A stretch of 64,000 nucleotides of DNA from Corynebacterium resistens DSM 45100. Lineage in GTDB: Bacteria > Actinomycetota > Actinomycetes > Mycobacteriales > Mycobacteriaceae. The stretch spans positions 1,364,001 through 1,428,000 of the forward strand of contig NC_015673.1 in the NCBI RefSeq assembly GCF_000177535.2, written 5' to 3'. The notes under the pieces are model-generated. The model was not told the DNA's origin and did not search any database. It saw only the letters and a list, made by a program, of their open reading frames with translations. The translations under genes and the position numbers were made by a program. This document shows, one piece after another, positions 27,210-37,437 of the stretch; the stretch's first letter is position 1; every line of letters starts with the position of its first letter.

Positions 27210-27878
27210 TTAGGACGTGGCAGCTAGTACCAGGTTACTGAGGAAATATTCGTGCACGCTGTCATCGTCGGTGAGCTCCGGATGGAAGCTGCAACCCATG
27301 ACATGCCCGCTGCGTACTGCAACCACTGTGCCGTCGTCTAACGAACTAAGCACCTCCACCCCTTCTCCCACTCTCTCCACCTGAGGGGCCCGAATAAACA
27401 CTGCTTCCACTTCCCTTCCAGTTTCGTCGAAGGCGAGGGTCGTTTCGAAGCTTTCTTTTTGACGCCCAAAGGCATTTCGGCGAACACTGATATCGAGGCT
27501 ATGAAGGCTGTGTGCATCCGGGCGGGTATCAAGCACTTCATCGGCCAAGAGAATCAAGCCAGCACAAGTCCCGAAAGCGGGCAGACCTTCAGAAATTGCT
27601 CGTTGCAATGGCTCCAGCAGCCCGCCTAGCTCCAAGAGTTTGCTCATGGTGGTGGATTCACCGCCTGGCAAAATGATCCCATCTAGTCCGGCTAAGTGAG
27701 TGGCTCTGCGCACTGCGACGGGTGTTGCGCCCAACCGCTCGAGGCTACGGGCATGTTCCGCAAAACCTCCTTGCAGCGAAAGCACACCGATGGTGAGGCT
27801 GGAAAAATCGTGGGGCACAGTCGTCGCGAGCGACCGCTCGACACTGTGTGCTTGTGGTGGCTGAGACACCTCGGTCAT
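27210..27878 (-). CDS. pdxT: Pyridoxal 5'-phosphate synthase glutaminase subunit
   Basis: Class I glutaminase of the PdxST complex, 222 residues, providing ammonia to PdxS. The triad is visible: Cys in PAFGTCAGLILLA, and His plus Glu in GCSFHPELTDD. The oxyanion segment is LPGGESTTMSKLLEL. The ATG at 27878 has AGAGGA five bases upstream. A GTG at 27899 overlapping the tesB stop (GTGA) is an alternative start. The gene is translationally linked to tesB, and pdxS lies just upstream of tesB. Confidence 0.94.
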   Translation of the reverse strand: MTEVSQPPQAHSVERSLATTVPHDFSSLTIGVLSLQGGFAEHARSLERLGATPVAVRRATHLAGLDGIILPGGESTTMSKLLELGGLLEPLQRAISEGLPAFGTCAGLILLADEVLDTRPDAHSLHSLDISVRRNAFGRQKESFETTLAFDETGREVEAVFIRAPQVERVGEGVEVLSSLDDGTVVAVRSGHVMGCSFHPELTDDDSVHEYFLSNLVLAATS

Positions 27879-27895
27879 TGTTTCCTCTGTTCCAA

Positions 27896-28765
27896 TCACT
27901 TCTTGAAGGGCACGGCGTTTTTACCTTCACGCAAGGTTCGCGTCAGCCCTTCCTGGGTAACCACAGCCACCAAATCCCCTTGCTGATTAAACAATCGGCC
28001 GTGGGTCAGCGCGCGCCCGGCATGTGCCGAAGGCGAAATTTGGTCATACAGCAACCATTCATCAGCCCTAAATGGACGAAGGAACCACATGGCGTGGTCA
28101 AGGGAGGCTTCCTGCACCTCCTCAGATTGATGGGGTACTAAAGCCGATGACAGCAGTGTCATATCCGACATATAAGCCAAGGTGCAGATATGGAAGGTTT
28201 CATCATCCGGGAGTGTTTGCTTGGACCGAAACCACACGACTTGCTGACTAGCGGTGTATTTGTTGTGTTCGAACTGATCGGGATCTACATATCGGATATC
28301 CCAGTCGCTCCACTCTTCCATGAGCTTGCGGCGAGTATCTGTCATCCGTTCGGGATCAACCACGATTGAATCCGGATCGGGAACCGCTCTCATGACATCG
28401 GAATGCTCTGGCCCCTCGTCGTCGCGAACATGAAAGCTGGCTTGCATGATGAAAATAGCGCGTCCGTCCTGCACTGCTTTGACGCTACGCGAGGCAAAGG
28501 ATCGCCCATCCCGCACCCTATCCACGAGGTACGTCGTGGGGATGTCAGGATTTCCAGGAGCCAAAAAATATGCGTGAAGTGAATGCACGCCCTTGGTTTC
28601 ATCCACAGTATTAGTGGCTGCGACAAGCGCTTGAGCGGCCACCTGGCCACCGAAAGTACGTGCCAATTTGGATGGTATTACCTGACCACGGTAAATATCG
28701 CGATCGACCCTTTCGAGGTCGAGCACGTCGATGATGCGTGGTGGCTGAGGGGCGTGATCACTCAT
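27896..28765 (-). CDS. tesB: Acyl-CoA thioesterase II
   Basis: This 289-residue double-hotdog thioesterase hydrolyses acyl-CoA to fatty acid and CoA. Typical segments are RTFGGQVAAQALVAA, VHSLHAYFLAPGNPD and, in the second domain, LDHAMWFLRPFRADEWLLYDQ. It sits between pdxS (11 bases upstream) and pdxT (overlapping), an arrangement also seen in mycobacteria. The placement is therefore ancestral, with no evident enzymatic link to PLP synthesis. Confidence 0.93.
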   Translation of the reverse strand: MSDHAPQPPRIIDVLDLERVDRDIYRGQVIPSKLARTFGGQVAAQALVAATNTVDETKGVHSLHAYFLAPGNPDIPTTYLVDRVRDGRSFASRSVKAVQDGRAIFIMQASFHVRDDEGPEHSDVMRAVPDPDSIVVDPERMTDTRRKLMEEWSDWDIRYVDPDQFEHNKYTASQQVVWFRSKQTLPDDETFHICTLAYMSDMTLLSSALVPHQSEEVQEASLDHAMWFLRPFRADEWLLYDQISPSAHAGRALTHGRLFNQQGDLVAVVTQEGLTRTLREGKNAVPFKK

Positions 28766-28776
28766 ATCGCCAGAAC

Positions 28777-29673
28777 TTACCAGCCACGCTCTGCCAAGCG
28801 GTGTGGCTGTGGGATCTCGTCTACGTTGATACCAACCATAGCCTCACCCAAGCCACGTGAAACATTGGCGATTGTCTCTGGATCGTCGTAGTTTTGGGTA
28901 GCCTGCACAATGGCACGAGCGCGCTTTTCGGGATCGCCGGACTTGAAGATTCCGGAGCCCACGAAAACACCCTCGGCGCCAAGCTGCATCATCATTGCGG
29001 CGTCTGCTGGGGTTGCGATGCCACCCGCGGTGAAGAGGACAACGGGCAGCTTGCCCTTTTCCGCAACCTCGCGAACCAGTTCGTACGGCGCCTGCAGTTC
29101 CTTAGCAGCCACATAAAGCTCATCAGAAGCCATGGACTTCAAACGGTTGATTTCGGCGCGAATCGTGCGCATGTGAGTTACAGCGTTGGAAACATCACCC
29201 GTGCCGGCTTCACCCTTGGAGCGAATCATAGCTGCGCCCTCGTTGATCCGGCGCAGAGCTTCGCCCAAGTTGGTCGCACCGCATACGAAAGGCACGGTGA
29301 AATCGAACTTGTCGATGTGATTGGCATAGTCAGCTGGGGTCAGCACCTCGGATTCGTCGATGAAATCCACCCCGAGGGATTGCAGAACCTGGGCTTCAAC
29401 GAAGTGGCCAATGCGAGCCTTTGCCATAACAGGAATGGATACGGACTCGATAATGCCCTGAATCATGTCGGGATCAGACATGCGGGAAACTCCGCCTTCT
29501 GCGCGAATATCAGCTGGCACGCGCTCGAGGGCCATCACCGCGGTGGCACCTGCGTCCTCAGCAATCTTCGCTTGCTCTGGAGTTACGACGTCCATGATGA
29601 CACCGCCCTTGAGCATGTCAGCAAGTCCGCGCTTCACACGTGCAGTTCCGGTGGTTTCCTTTTGGTTGGACAC
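28777..29673 (-). CDS. pdxS: Pyridoxal 5'-phosphate synthase lyase subunit
   Basis: PdxS builds PLP from ribose 5-phosphate, glyceraldehyde 3-phosphate and ammonia, 298 residues. The catalytic lysine region [13 protein letters not shown], the phosphate-binding stretch [12 protein letters not shown] and the C-terminal [16 protein letters not shown] are all present. The start is GTG at 29671-29673 with GGGAAG seven bases upstream. No MocR-type pdxR regulator lies within the window, so regulation must come from elsewhere. The 143-base gap to the preceding gene contains no obvious terminator. Confidence 0.96.
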   Translation of the reverse strand: MSNQKETTGTARVKRGLADMLKGGVIMDVVTPEQAKIAEDAGATAVMALERVPADIRAEGGVSRMSDPDMIQGIIESVSIPVMAKARIGHFVEAQVLQSLGVDFIDESEVLTPADYANHIDKFDFTVPFVCGATNLGEALRRINEGAAMIRSKGEAGTGDVSNAVTHMRTIRAEINRLKSMASDELYVAAKELQAPYELVREVAEKGKLPVVLFTAGGIATPADAAMMMQLGAEGVFVGSGIFKSGDPEKRARAIVQATQNYDDPETIANVSRGLGEAMVGINVDEIPQPHRLAERGW

Positions 29674-29816
29674 GTTAGTACTTCCCGTCTATCGCCATCA
29701 GGACGCGGCAATCAATTGCATAACGCAGCTTCCATGATGGGGTGATCAATTCCCTAGTAGTCTAACCTGTCTAGTTCAATTTAAAACTAGGTGGGGGCTA
29801 TTTCGGTGGGGTCGTC

Positions 29817-30296
29817 TTACTCGTGATGGTCGGTCGTGAGTGCTTCATAGAACTCAGGCAGTGGTGCGCGTCCAGCCAGTTTCAACACACGCACGGCGGG
29901 ACGAGCTCGCACACTGCGGGTATCGGCCACAGCTTCGTTATAAAACCGCGCCGCTAAATCCACTCTTGTAGAGGCGCTTATGAAGCTACTGTTCGCCAGC
30001 ACGGACGAATCTAAGCGCCGCGCGACAGCATTTTCCGCATCAGAACGGCTCCCCATGTTCGTGGCTCGCAAAACTGTGCTTGCTAAGCGATTGACGTCCT
30101 CGGCCAGTTCAGGCTGGAGAGCTTCCACGACAGCAGCGCGGGCGTCCAGAGCTCCTTGGAGGCTGATCCTGGCGGCGTCAGTACGAATATGTAGACGGTT
30201 GAGGCGCTGCGCGACACCAGAAGCCCACATCCCCACAACGGCGGCGATAAACAGCAAAACGAGTGCCGCGAAAAGCCAGGCTGACATCGTAATCAT
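29817..30296 (-). CDS. LemA-like single-pass membrane protein
   Basis: This 159-residue protein has an N-terminal membrane helix (AWLFAALVLLFIAAVVGMWASG) and an all-helical remainder (RLHIRTDAARISLQGALDARAAVVEAL..., AARFYNEAVADTR) that resembles the LemA fold. The function is unknown. It is the last gene of the PIM operon, and its start overlaps the pimA stop (ATGA). In mycobacteria the equivalent position holds Rv2609c, a membrane protein with a NUDIX domain; here no NUDIX box is present. A role near PIM synthesis is inferred from position only. Confidence 0.7.
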   Translation of the reverse strand: MITMSAWLFAALVLLFIAAVVGMWASGVAQRLNRLHIRTDAARISLQGALDARAAVVEALQPELAEDVNRLASTVLRATNMGSRSDAENAVARRLDSSVLANSSFISASTRVDLAARFYNEAVADTRSVRARPAVRVLKLAGRAPLPEFYEALTTDHHE

Positions 30297-31447
30297 CGAA
30301 CGATCACCTTTCGGCCGGGGGCGGCAACGGCGTTATAGACTTCCTCGACTTGGTCAGCCACAGTATTCCAGTCGAAATCACGACTGCGCCGAGCACCACG
30401 TTCAGCCAAGGACTTGCGCACTTGAGAATTGCCGAGCAGCTTGCAAACCGCGTTGGCCAAACCCAAGGCATCTCCATTGGGAAACAGTGCTGCGGAATCA
30501 CCGTTTTGGCCAACCGCCACAAAGGCGGGGATATCACTGGCTACCACAGCTGCACCTGCTGCCATGGCTTCGACGAGGACGATGCCGAAGCTCTCCCCAC
30601 CGGTATTGGGTGCGATATAGATGTCACTCGCGGAAAGCGCGCGTGCTTTATCTTCGTCGGAAACCCTCCCCAAAATTCTCACATTGGCTTGGGATGGCCC
30701 CACCCCGATGGCATGAGTCAGACCGGCTTGGCGCAGCCGCTCCACCAGATTGTCGACGGATCCACCACCAGCTATGAGAAGCTCTACCTGAGGAAACTTC
30801 GAGACAATGCGTGGCATGGCCTCTAACAGAATCCCCAATCCCTTGCGGGATTCCTCGAAACGACCTAGAAACATGATGCGAGGGCGATGCGGGTCAACCC
30901 CTGAAATCGGTTTGGCATGCCGGTACATGCCGGTAGCAACACCATTGGGAATCAGCACTGGATCACCCGCAAGATTTTCTACCTGCCAGCGCCGTGCTTC
31001 TTCAGAAACTGCGATACCGCCTTGAATGCGTTCAAGCAGTGGACGCAGAAACGGCAGGGCGAACTTCAAAAGTTGTGAGGAACTCGCGGAGGCGTGATAG
31101 GTAGCCACGATCGGCCCTTCTGCCTTGCGGAGGGCCAGCATGGAGTACGAGGGCGAGTTCGGTTCGTGGATGTGCAGTACGTCAAAAGCGTTATCGGCGA
31201 TCCATCTATTGACGTGCCGTGCCGTCTTCGGTCCGAAACTCAGCCGGGCAACTGAACCGTTGTACCGAATCGGGATCGACTTTCCGCCCAGCTCAACGAA
31301 ATCAGGTACTTGACCGCGATCACTACCTGGGCCAATAAGGCTCACCTCGTGACCGCGCCGAATAAGCTCCGTGCACAAGTCAATGGCGTGAATCTGCACT
31401 CCACCCGGTTCGTCGAAAGAATATGGGCAAATCATTCCGATACGCAT
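30293..31447 (-). CDS. pimA: Phosphatidyl-myo-inositol mannosyltransferase PimA
   Basis: GT4 glycosyltransferase that adds the first mannose from GDP-mannose to phosphatidylinositol on the cytoplasmic membrane face, 384 residues. The N-terminus MRIGMICPYSFDEPGGVQ, the region FLGRFEESRKGL and the nucleotide-sugar motif GGESFGIVLVEAMAAG are characteristic. It lies six bases downstream of patA and overlaps the LemA-like gene, within the operon HIT-pgsA-patA-pimA that makes the anchor of PIM, LM and LAM. Confidence 0.95.
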   Translation of the reverse strand: MRIGMICPYSFDEPGGVQIHAIDLCTELIRRGHEVSLIGPGSDRGQVPDFVELGGKSIPIRYNGSVARLSFGPKTARHVNRWIADNAFDVLHIHEPNSPSYSMLALRKAEGPIVATYHASASSSQLLKFALPFLRPLLERIQGGIAVSEEARRWQVENLAGDPVLIPNGVATGMYRHAKPISGVDPHRPRIMFLGRFEESRKGLGILLEAMPRIVSKFPQVELLIAGGGSVDNLVERLRQAGLTHAIGVGPSQANVRILGRVSDEDKARALSASDIYIAPNTGGESFGIVLVEAMAAGAAVVASDIPAFVAVGQNGDSAALFPNGDALGLANAVCKLLGNSQVRKSLAERGARRSRDFDWNTVADQVEEVYNAVAAPGRKVIVR

Positions 31448-31453
31448 GAACGG

Positions 31454-32473
31454 CTACCTCTTCTCGCCAGCTTTGTTGTCACTACCTTGCAAACGCCGTT
31501 GATCTGCCAGGTCGGCAAAGCCCATCGCTCGTAGTCGACGTTCGGAGAGATCGGCCAGCCAGACAGGCTGCAGAATGTGCCAATCCTGCGGGTCACGGGC
31601 GATATTAGCTGCAAACTCATCTGCTTGCTGCTGCACAACTTCCGCTAGGGGGCGGTCCGTATCAATCGGCTCGCGAACATGAATCCGCCAACCTTCTTCG
31701 AGCTTGGGAATTCCCCAACGACCACGCCCTCGACGAGAGGTGAAACTCATCCCTACTGTCATGAGCGCCGCGCCCGTACGTTGCGCCAACAAGGCAGAAC
31801 CAGCAGGGAAAGTGGCCTCTTCACCGAAGAAGCGGGTCAACACCCCCCTGCCGGTCAAGTCGCGTTCGCCCATAAGACACACCACGCCACCATCGCGCAG
31901 TACGTCTTCCATCAGTTTCATCGGCGGCTGTTCCCCACCCGTCAAGGCGATGACCTTGAATCCCAGGCTTTCCCTATACGCCACGAACGCATCGAAAAGG
32001 CTTTCTGGCTTTAACCGCTCCGCAACGGTCGTGAACTGCCCGTTCTCTGCCACCAACCACACACCAGCCATGTCCCAATTCGCCGCATGTGGCAAGGTCA
32101 AAACAACACCCTTGCCTCGCGCGATGGCGCTTGAAACATTGCGATACGATCCCGGTGTGAATCCTTCTCGAATCCGCGCGACCAGCGATTCGTCCACCAT
32201 CGTTGGTAGCCGAAATGCTTCCCGCCAATAACGCATATAGCTGCGCATGGACTCGCGAACGAGTTCGCGTGTAACGTTTTCGGGCCCCACTACCCGGGCG
32301 AGGTTGCGGCGAAGCTGTTCCGACCCTTTTCCTTTGTTCGACGCCACGTCGGCAACCACATTGAAAAACAATCGTGCCACAGGTTCCGGCACGGTCGCGG
32401 TCAACTTCCAACCAGCTTTATACGCAAGTGTCGTTAAATTCTCGCGCAGGGTGGGTTGCGTTGAAGGTGTCAT
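31454..32473 (-). CDS. patA: Phosphatidylinositol mannoside acyltransferase (PatA family)
   Basis: LPLAT/HtrB-type acyltransferase, 339 residues, that acylates the mannose of PIM. The catalytic HxxxxD motif is in LTLPHAANWDMAG, and a second conserved block is GERDLTGRGVLTRFFGEEATFPAG. No transmembrane helix is obvious, in line with a peripheral membrane enzyme. It lies between pgsA (86 bases upstream) and pimA, so the pathway order matches the gene order. Confidence 0.93.
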   Translation of the reverse strand: MTPSTQPTLRENLTTLAYKAGWKLTATVPEPVARLFFNVVADVASNKGKGSEQLRRNLARVVGPENVTRELVRESMRSYMRYWREAFRLPTMVDESLVARIREGFTPGSYRNVSSAIARGKGVVLTLPHAANWDMAGVWLVAENGQFTTVAERLKPESLFDAFVAYRESLGFKVIALTGGEQPPMKLMEDVLRDGGVVCLMGERDLTGRGVLTRFFGEEATFPAGSALLAQRTGAALMTVGMSFTSRRGRGRWGIPKLEEGWRIHVREPIDTDRPLAEVVQQQADEFAANIARDPQDWHILQPVWLADLSERRLRAMGFADLADQRRLQGSDNKAGEKR

Positions 32474-32559
32474 GTTCTCGCCGATTTCCCTCAGTGTTGT
32501 GGTTGCTGCCTAGACGTGGAGTAGTGGCTTTCCTGGCTGGGTGACAGAAAATACGTCGT

Positions 32560-33225
32560 CTAATGAGTTCCTTCTGGTTTTGAGAACTCACGCGCACCAA
32601 CCGGTGCAGCTATCGTTTCGGTGGCATTGTCCGCCCGCGCGGTAATGATGAGGCGCTCGATGACCGTGTACGCGCTGCCTGCGGCCAAAGTCCACAGCCC
32701 AATCGCCAAAATGTATGGCAATCCCAACCCATGCAAGCCAATAGCGACGAGTCCAATGATCAAGCGCTCCGGGCGCTCGATCAAACCTCCCACGACCTTA
32801 ATGTCACTGGCTTCTGCTCGCGCCTTCACGTAACTCGTTACTTGGCTGCACACCAAAATCAGCAGGGTGGCGCTGAGCAGTGCAACCTCACCTGGATCGT
32901 GCAGTACAAAGTAGATCGCTAAACCGGCGAAAATAGCTCCGTCAGAAAGTCGGTCACAGGTCGCATCGAGAACAGCTCCAAATTTCGTTCCGCCGCCCTG
33001 CATCCGAGCCATCGTGCCATCCACCATGTCGGTCGCCACGGTCAATCCGATCAGTGCGGCGGCTGCGAAAAGGTGACCGCTGGGAATGAGCCACACTGCG
33101 AATGCAACAGCCAGAATTGTTCCGGCAATGGTCACCATGTTCGGTGTAATACCCCAATTGGTAAGCCGTCGTGCGATAGGTTCGATCACGACGGCAGCCG
33201 GTTTTCTGCCATGCACGCTAAGCAT
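32560..33225 (-). CDS. pgsA: Phosphatidylinositol phosphate synthase
   Basis: CDP-alcohol phosphotransferase family, 221 residues, joining CDP-diacylglycerol to inositol phosphate. The full signature is visible in DMVDGTMARMQGGGTKFGA followed by VLDATCDRLSDG. Several membrane helices flank it (VTIAGTILAVAFAVWLI, LLSATLLILVCSQVTSYV, LIIGLVAIGLHGLGLPYILAIG). The ATG at 33225, two bases after the HIT-gene stop, gives the typical N-terminus MLSVHGRKP. The actinobacterial pathway uses inositol 1-phosphate, then dephosphorylation. Confidence 0.94.
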   Translation of the reverse strand: MLSVHGRKPAAVVIEPIARRLTNWGITPNMVTIAGTILAVAFAVWLIPSGHLFAAAALIGLTVATDMVDGTMARMQGGGTKFGAVLDATCDRLSDGAIFAGLAIYFVLHDPGEVALLSATLLILVCSQVTSYVKARAEASDIKVVGGLIERPERLIIGLVAIGLHGLGLPYILAIGLWTLAAGSAYTVIERLIITARADNATETIAAPVGAREFSKPEGTH

Positions 33226-33859
33226 TGGTGTTTTCGGCCCCTTCGCTATCTCTCGCACCTATGGTGGCATGGGTTTCCTGTCGGGTGGGCGCGTTGGACT
33301 TCTTCCGTTCTTCCACGGCAACCACTTCCGCCCATGCTTGCGCTAGCAATTCTCGGGTTTCTCGTAGTGTCTGGGGAAGAACCTTCGTGCCCGTCATCAC
33401 CGTCATGAAATTAGCATCCCCCGTCCACCGAGGCACGATGTGCTGGTGAAGGTGGGACGGTACACTCCCACCAGAAGCCTTGCCAAGGTTGAGGCCCACG
33501 TTGACTGCATCCGGGTTGGAACTGCGCCGCAAAGCTTTCAACGCGAGCTTTGTGAACTTGGCCAGTTCTGCGGTTTCTTCTTCGGATAACTCTGTGTAGT
33601 CCGCAACAGCTCGGTATGGCACAACCATCATGTGGCCCGGGTTATAAGGGAACAGATTGAGCACACAGTAGACCGTGTTGCCACGCGCCACAATCAGCGC
33701 CTCTTCATCCGATTGCTTGGGCAACTCTAGAAAAGGATCCGCGGATCGAGGGCTTTTCGTCAGATATGCCGAACGATACGGGGCCCACAAACGCATTAGA
33801 CCCTGCGGATTGTTAGGGCTATCCCCAACTCCCGAATCCACATAGGGGTTGTCGTTCAT
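33218..33859 (-). CDS. HIT-family hydrolase (Ap4A/nucleotide hydrolase type)
   Basis: This 213-residue protein of the histidine triad superfamily has the catalytic triad in SHLHQHIVPRWTGDANF and the characteristic NLFPYNPGHMMVVPYRAV. Members split dinucleoside polyphosphates or AMP-lysine type bonds; the specific substrate is unknown. The ATG at 33859 follows AGGAG ten bases upstream and is preferred to more distal starts. It opens the PIM operon and lies 117 bases after thrS, the standard actinobacterial neighbourhood. Confidence 0.9.
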   Translation of the reverse strand: MNDNPYVDSGVGDSPNNPQGLMRLWAPYRSAYLTKSPRSADPFLELPKQSDEEALIVARGNTVYCVLNLFPYNPGHMMVVPYRAVADYTELSEEETAELAKFTKLALKALRRSSNPDAVNVGLNLGKASGGSVPSHLHQHIVPRWTGDANFMTVMTGTKVLPQTLRETRELLAQAWAEVVAVEERKKSNAPTRQETHATIGARDSEGAENTNA

Positions 33860-33976
33860 GTCTCCCCGACTCCTAACATGTTGGTGTGCTACCTGCTGTA
33901 CCGAATAAACAGCCATCTCCTTGATGCATATAGCTAAGCACAGGCAAGGAAATGGCAGCGGAACCCTCGAATGTTG

Positions 33977-36097
33977 CTATCCGAGAAGCGCTTCGACCTC
34001 GGCCTTCGTAGGCTGCGTGTTGCGTCGTTCGCCAATCCATTGGGCAATCAATTCCACGGCCCTATCGCGAGGCACTCCATTTACTTGGGACCCGTCGAGG
34101 AAGCGGAAACTGACGGCGTCGGCCTCTACATCGCGCCCGCCTACCAGCAACATGAAAGGGACCTTGCCGGTGGTGTGAGTCCGAATCTTCTTCTGCATAC
34201 GGTCGTCTGAAGTGTCAACCTCAGCACGGATACCGCGCTTCCGCAGATCCGACGCCACAGAGTCCAAGTATTCGTTGAATTCGTCGGCAACCGGAATTCC
34301 TACGACCTGGTGTGGAGCCAGCCACGCTGGGAACGCGCCTGCGTAGTGTTCCAGCAGCACACCGAAGAAGCGCTCAATGGAACCGAACAATGCGCGGTGA
34401 ATCATAATTGGGCGCTGCTTGGAGCCATCGGGTGCCGTGTATTCCAAGTTGAAGCGTTCCGGCAAGTTGAAGTCGAGCTGCACAGTAGACATCTGCCACG
34501 TCCGCCCAATCGCGTCCCGCGCCTGCACGGAAATCTTCGGTCCGTAGAATGCGGCGCCTGCTGGGTCAGGCACCAGTTCAAGCCCCGAATTGGTGGCCAC
34601 GCGCTGCAGGATCTCCGTGGATCGCTCCCAAATCTCATCGGAGCCGACGAACTTGTTGGGATCCTTGGTGGATAGCTCAAGGTAGAAGTCATCTAGGCCA
34701 TAGTCGCGCAACAAGGAGATGATGAACTCCAGCACGGTGGTGAGCTCTTGCTCCAGCTGATCTTCGGTGCAGTAGATGTGTGCATCGTCCTGCGTGAAGC
34801 CACGAGCGCGGGTCAGTCCGTGGATAACGCCCGATTTCTCGTAGCGGTACACTGTGCCGAACTCGAACAGGCGCAGCGGAAGCTCACGATAGGAACGGCC
34901 ACGGGATGCGAAAATCAAGTTGTGCATCGGGCAGTTCATGGGCTTGGCGTAGTAATCCTGCGCCTGCTTAGTGACGTTGCCTTCGGCATCCACTTCCCCA
35001 TCCAGCTGCATGGGTGGGAACATGCCCTCGGCGTAGAAGTCGAGGTGACCGGACTTTTGGAAAAGGTCGCCCTTGGTGATGTGTGGCGTATTCACGAAGG
35101 AATAGCCACTTTCGATATGGCGGCGACGAGAGTGCTCCTCCATCTCCAAGCGAACAATTCCGCCATTCGGATGGAACACTGGGAACCCAGAGCCGATTTC
35201 ATCGGGGAAGCTGAACAGATCGAGTTCTGCCCCGAGACGACGGTGGTCGCGCTTCTCAGCCTCCGCCAACATCTCTTGGTAGGACTCGAGTGCCTCCTTG
35301 GACTCCCACGCGGTACCGTAAATACGCTGCAGACCGGCCTTCGACTGGTCACCGCGCCAGTACGCAGCCGAAGAACGAGTAATAGCGAAAGCGGGGATGT
35401 ATCGAGTAGTTGGTACATGCGGGCCACGGCAGAGGTCGTACCACTCGACATCGCCAGTGCGTGGATTCACGTTTGAATATGCAGTCAGCTCGCCTGAACC
35501 GACTTCAGTCGCCTCATCAGAATCTGGGTCAACATTGCCCTTGTCATCAATGAGCTCAGTCTTGAACGGCTCATGGGTGTACTCTGCGCGCGCCTCATCA
35601 ACAGAAGCATAAGCTTTGCGTTCGAATTTCTGGCCGGACTTGATGATCTTCTTCATCGTTTTCTCGATCTTGTTCAGATCTTCCGGCGTAAATGGCTCGG
35701 CAACGTCAAAGTCATAGTAGAAGCCATTCTCGATAGCCGGACCGATGCCCAACTTGGTACCAGGAAACTCTTTCTGCACCGCTTGGGCAAGCACGTGTGC
35801 TGCCGAGTGTCGAATGACGCCTCGGCCTTCCTCCGTATCGGCAGGAACGGCAGTCACGTCAGTATCGTGATTGGGTGCCCACGAAAGATCCCGAAGGTTG
35901 CCCTCAGCATCCTTGACGCACACGATGGCCTGAGGGCCTTTGTTAGGCAGTTCCAACGGACGCATCGCGGCGCCTGCGGCCTCACCGGCAGTGACAGTGA
36001 ACGTGACTGGCTGAGTAGCCGTTGTCGTTGCCTGCCCAGTTGAGCCTTCGACGGGTTGCTGGGGCTGAGGCGAATTGTGGGGACTGAAGTCGCTCAC
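33977..36097 (-). CDS. thrS: Threonyl-tRNA synthetase
   Basis: Class II ThrRS, 706 residues. It has a TGS domain, an editing domain with zinc/editing motif [10 protein letters not shown], and the catalytic core with the zinc-ligand Cys in NCPMHNLIF and motif [16 protein letters not shown]-terminal anticodon-binding domain follows ([16 protein letters not shown]). The N-terminus carries a Gln/Pro/Thr-rich extension of about 30 residues. The start is GTG at 36095-36097 with AAAGGA upstream. No T-box-like leader is visible in the 70 bases up to the DyP gene. Confidence 0.96.
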   Translation of the reverse strand: MSDFSPHNSPQPQQPVEGSTGQATTTATQPVTFTVTAGEAAGAAMRPLELPNKGPQAIVCVKDAEGNLRDLSWAPNHDTDVTAVPADTEEGRGVIRHSAAHVLAQAVQKEFPGTKLGIGPAIENGFYYDFDVAEPFTPEDLNKIEKTMKKIIKSGQKFERKAYASVDEARAEYTHEPFKTELIDDKGNVDPDSDEATEVGSGELTAYSNVNPRTGDVEWYDLCRGPHVPTTRYIPAFAITRSSAAYWRGDQSKAGLQRIYGTAWESKEALESYQEMLAEAEKRDHRRLGAELDLFSFPDEIGSGFPVFHPNGGIVRLEMEEHSRRRHIESGYSFVNTPHITKGDLFQKSGHLDFYAEGMFPPMQLDGEVDAEGNVTKQAQDYYAKPMNCPMHNLIFASRGRSYRELPLRLFEFGTVYRYEKSGVIHGLTRARGFTQDDAHIYCTEDQLEQELTTVLEFIISLLRDYGLDDFYLELSTKDPNKFVGSDEIWERSTEILQRVATNSGLELVPDPAGAAFYGPKISVQARDAIGRTWQMSTVQLDFNLPERFNLEYTAPDGSKQRPIMIHRALFGSIERFFGVLLEHYAGAFPAWLAPHQVVGIPVADEFNEYLDSVASDLRKRGIRAEVDTSDDRMQKKIRTHTTGKVPFMLLVGGRDVEADAVSFRFLDGSQVNGVPRDRAVELIAQWIGERRNTQPTKAEVEALLG

Positions 36098-36167
36098 TGC
36101 GCAAAAATTCCTTTCGGGATAACGGTGATCGCCACATACCCGGTGACGATCTTCAACTCAAAAGAGT

Positions 36168-37388
36168 CTACCCCTCTAGCACCTTCTGACCCCAGTAGGC
36201 ACCCGAATGAGTGCCTGGAGGGCACCAGAACAGTGCAGATCCCACGTGGGTTATCCAGCGATTCAGGCGATCTTTTTCTGCAAGTCGGCGCTGCAGCGCA
36301 CTAAACCCGCCTTCTGGATCATCTTGGAAGGAAATAAAGATCAGGCCGGTACTACCGAGCGGGGATATTTCCCCATCCCAGTTGTAAGCGCGACGGCGCA
36401 TACGCTTGCCGTTCCCAGCTGCAATGCCAACATGGCTTCGCGGGTCGATGAAGGGGATGCCGGTTTCATCGGCCTTGTTGAGGTCGACGGGATCCGTCTC
36501 CTTTTCCCCACCCAGTGGGGCCCCTTCATCGATCGTGCGCCCAAACACCACCTCGCGCGATTGCCTATCCAATGCCTCCCAATCAGGCATGTCGTAGACG
36601 ATTCGACGAACAACCATGGAAGTTCCTCCTTGGTCATCCCAAATCGCGTCTTCGAACTCCGCATCATTTGCGGGGTTTGCCGTTCCGTCTTTAAAGCCCA
36701 GGAGGTTACGCGGGGTTTGCCCCTGAGGGGAGTCAACGAATCCCCGCTGAATCCAGCGCGGACTGCAATAGTCCTGTCCTCCCCTAGTGAGCACGCGAAC
36801 TGCGTGACTAACCGCCGTGAGGTCATCACCGCAGACTTGCAAAACGAGGTCACCGTGACTGAAGTCATCATTCAACCGATCACCCTTGAAGGGCGGCAAC
36901 CCCTCACGGTGATCTTTCACCCACTTGGGTGTTGCCGAAACCAGTTCGGCGTCATGAATAAGCTTTGGGCTCCAACCGACCGTAACCGTGAGGTTCAACG
37001 GTGCGGCAGTGAGTTCGCTTTCCAAGTCCGCCAAGGCCGTTTCACCCTGGGTCATAGAACGGGCGTCGCCCGTCCAGATCACCATGAGCCGGCGCAAGTT
37101 TTTTCGCAAACCCTTGGCATCCAAACCCTTGCGCTTGAGATCAAAGGCGATAACAAAGGCATGGGCTTGGCTGGGGGTTTGGATTCCAGCCTGGTGAGCC
37201 CCGTCGAAGGCGACGACGGTGCGGTCAGTAGAGCGGGCCGTCAAAATAGGAGACTTATCGCCCTCGGCCCCGCTTGTTTCGGAATTGCTATTGGAAGTGT
37301 CGGTATTGCAGGCTGCGAGAACACTAGCGGTTCCCACAAGCCCAAGACCGGCAAAAAATCCGCGACGGGATACATTGCCAGTAGACAT
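36168..37388 (-). CDS. DyP-type heme peroxidase, Tat-exported, EfeB-like
   Basis: This 406-residue peroxidase begins with a twin-arginine signal NVSRRGFFAGLGLVG that ends in a possible lipobox (VLAAC). The DyP signature GFKDGTANP provides the catalytic aspartate. The heme-ligand His is in RSHVGIAAGNGKRMRRRAYN, and ISFQDDPEGGF follows. It is exported folded with heme and probably acts at the outer membrane face. It is the last gene of a unit with PCuAC, a lipoprotein and CopC, linking copper and heme-peroxidase functions. Dyp peroxidases of this class are also linked to iron uptake (EfeUOB), but no efeU or efeO is present here. Confidence 0.92.
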   Translation of the reverse strand: MSTGNVSRRGFFAGLGLVGTASVLAACNTDTSNSNSETSGAEGDKSPILTARSTDRTVVAFDGAHQAGIQTPSQAHAFVIAFDLKRKGLDAKGLRKNLRRLMVIWTGDARSMTQGETALADLESELTAAPLNLTVTVGWSPKLIHDAELVSATPKWVKDHREGLPPFKGDRLNDDFSHGDLVLQVCGDDLTAVSHAVRVLTRGGQDYCSPRWIQRGFVDSPQGQTPRNLLGFKDGTANPANDAEFEDAIWDDQGGTSMVVRRIVYDMPDWEALDRQSREVVFGRTIDEGAPLGGEKETDPVDLNKADETGIPFIDPRSHVGIAAGNGKRMRRRAYNWDGEISPLGSTGLIFISFQDDPEGGFSALQRRLAEKDRLNRWITHVGSALFWCPPGTHSGAYWGQKVLEG

Positions 37389-37437
37389 GGCTAGTTTTAC
37401 CTACTCCTTAAGAACTCGTTCGAGGTGGCAGTAATAA

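Noticed and set aside
27896..28765. A thioesterase gene (tesB) between pdxS and pdxT, suggesting a novel link to PLP synthesis.
   Set aside because: The same order is known in mycobacteria, so it is an inherited arrangement and not evidence for a new function.
36098..36167. A T-box riboswitch upstream of thrS, or other riboswitches in the window.
   Set aside because: The gap before thrS is only 70 bases, and none of the characteristic leader structures could be recognised here or elsewhere.
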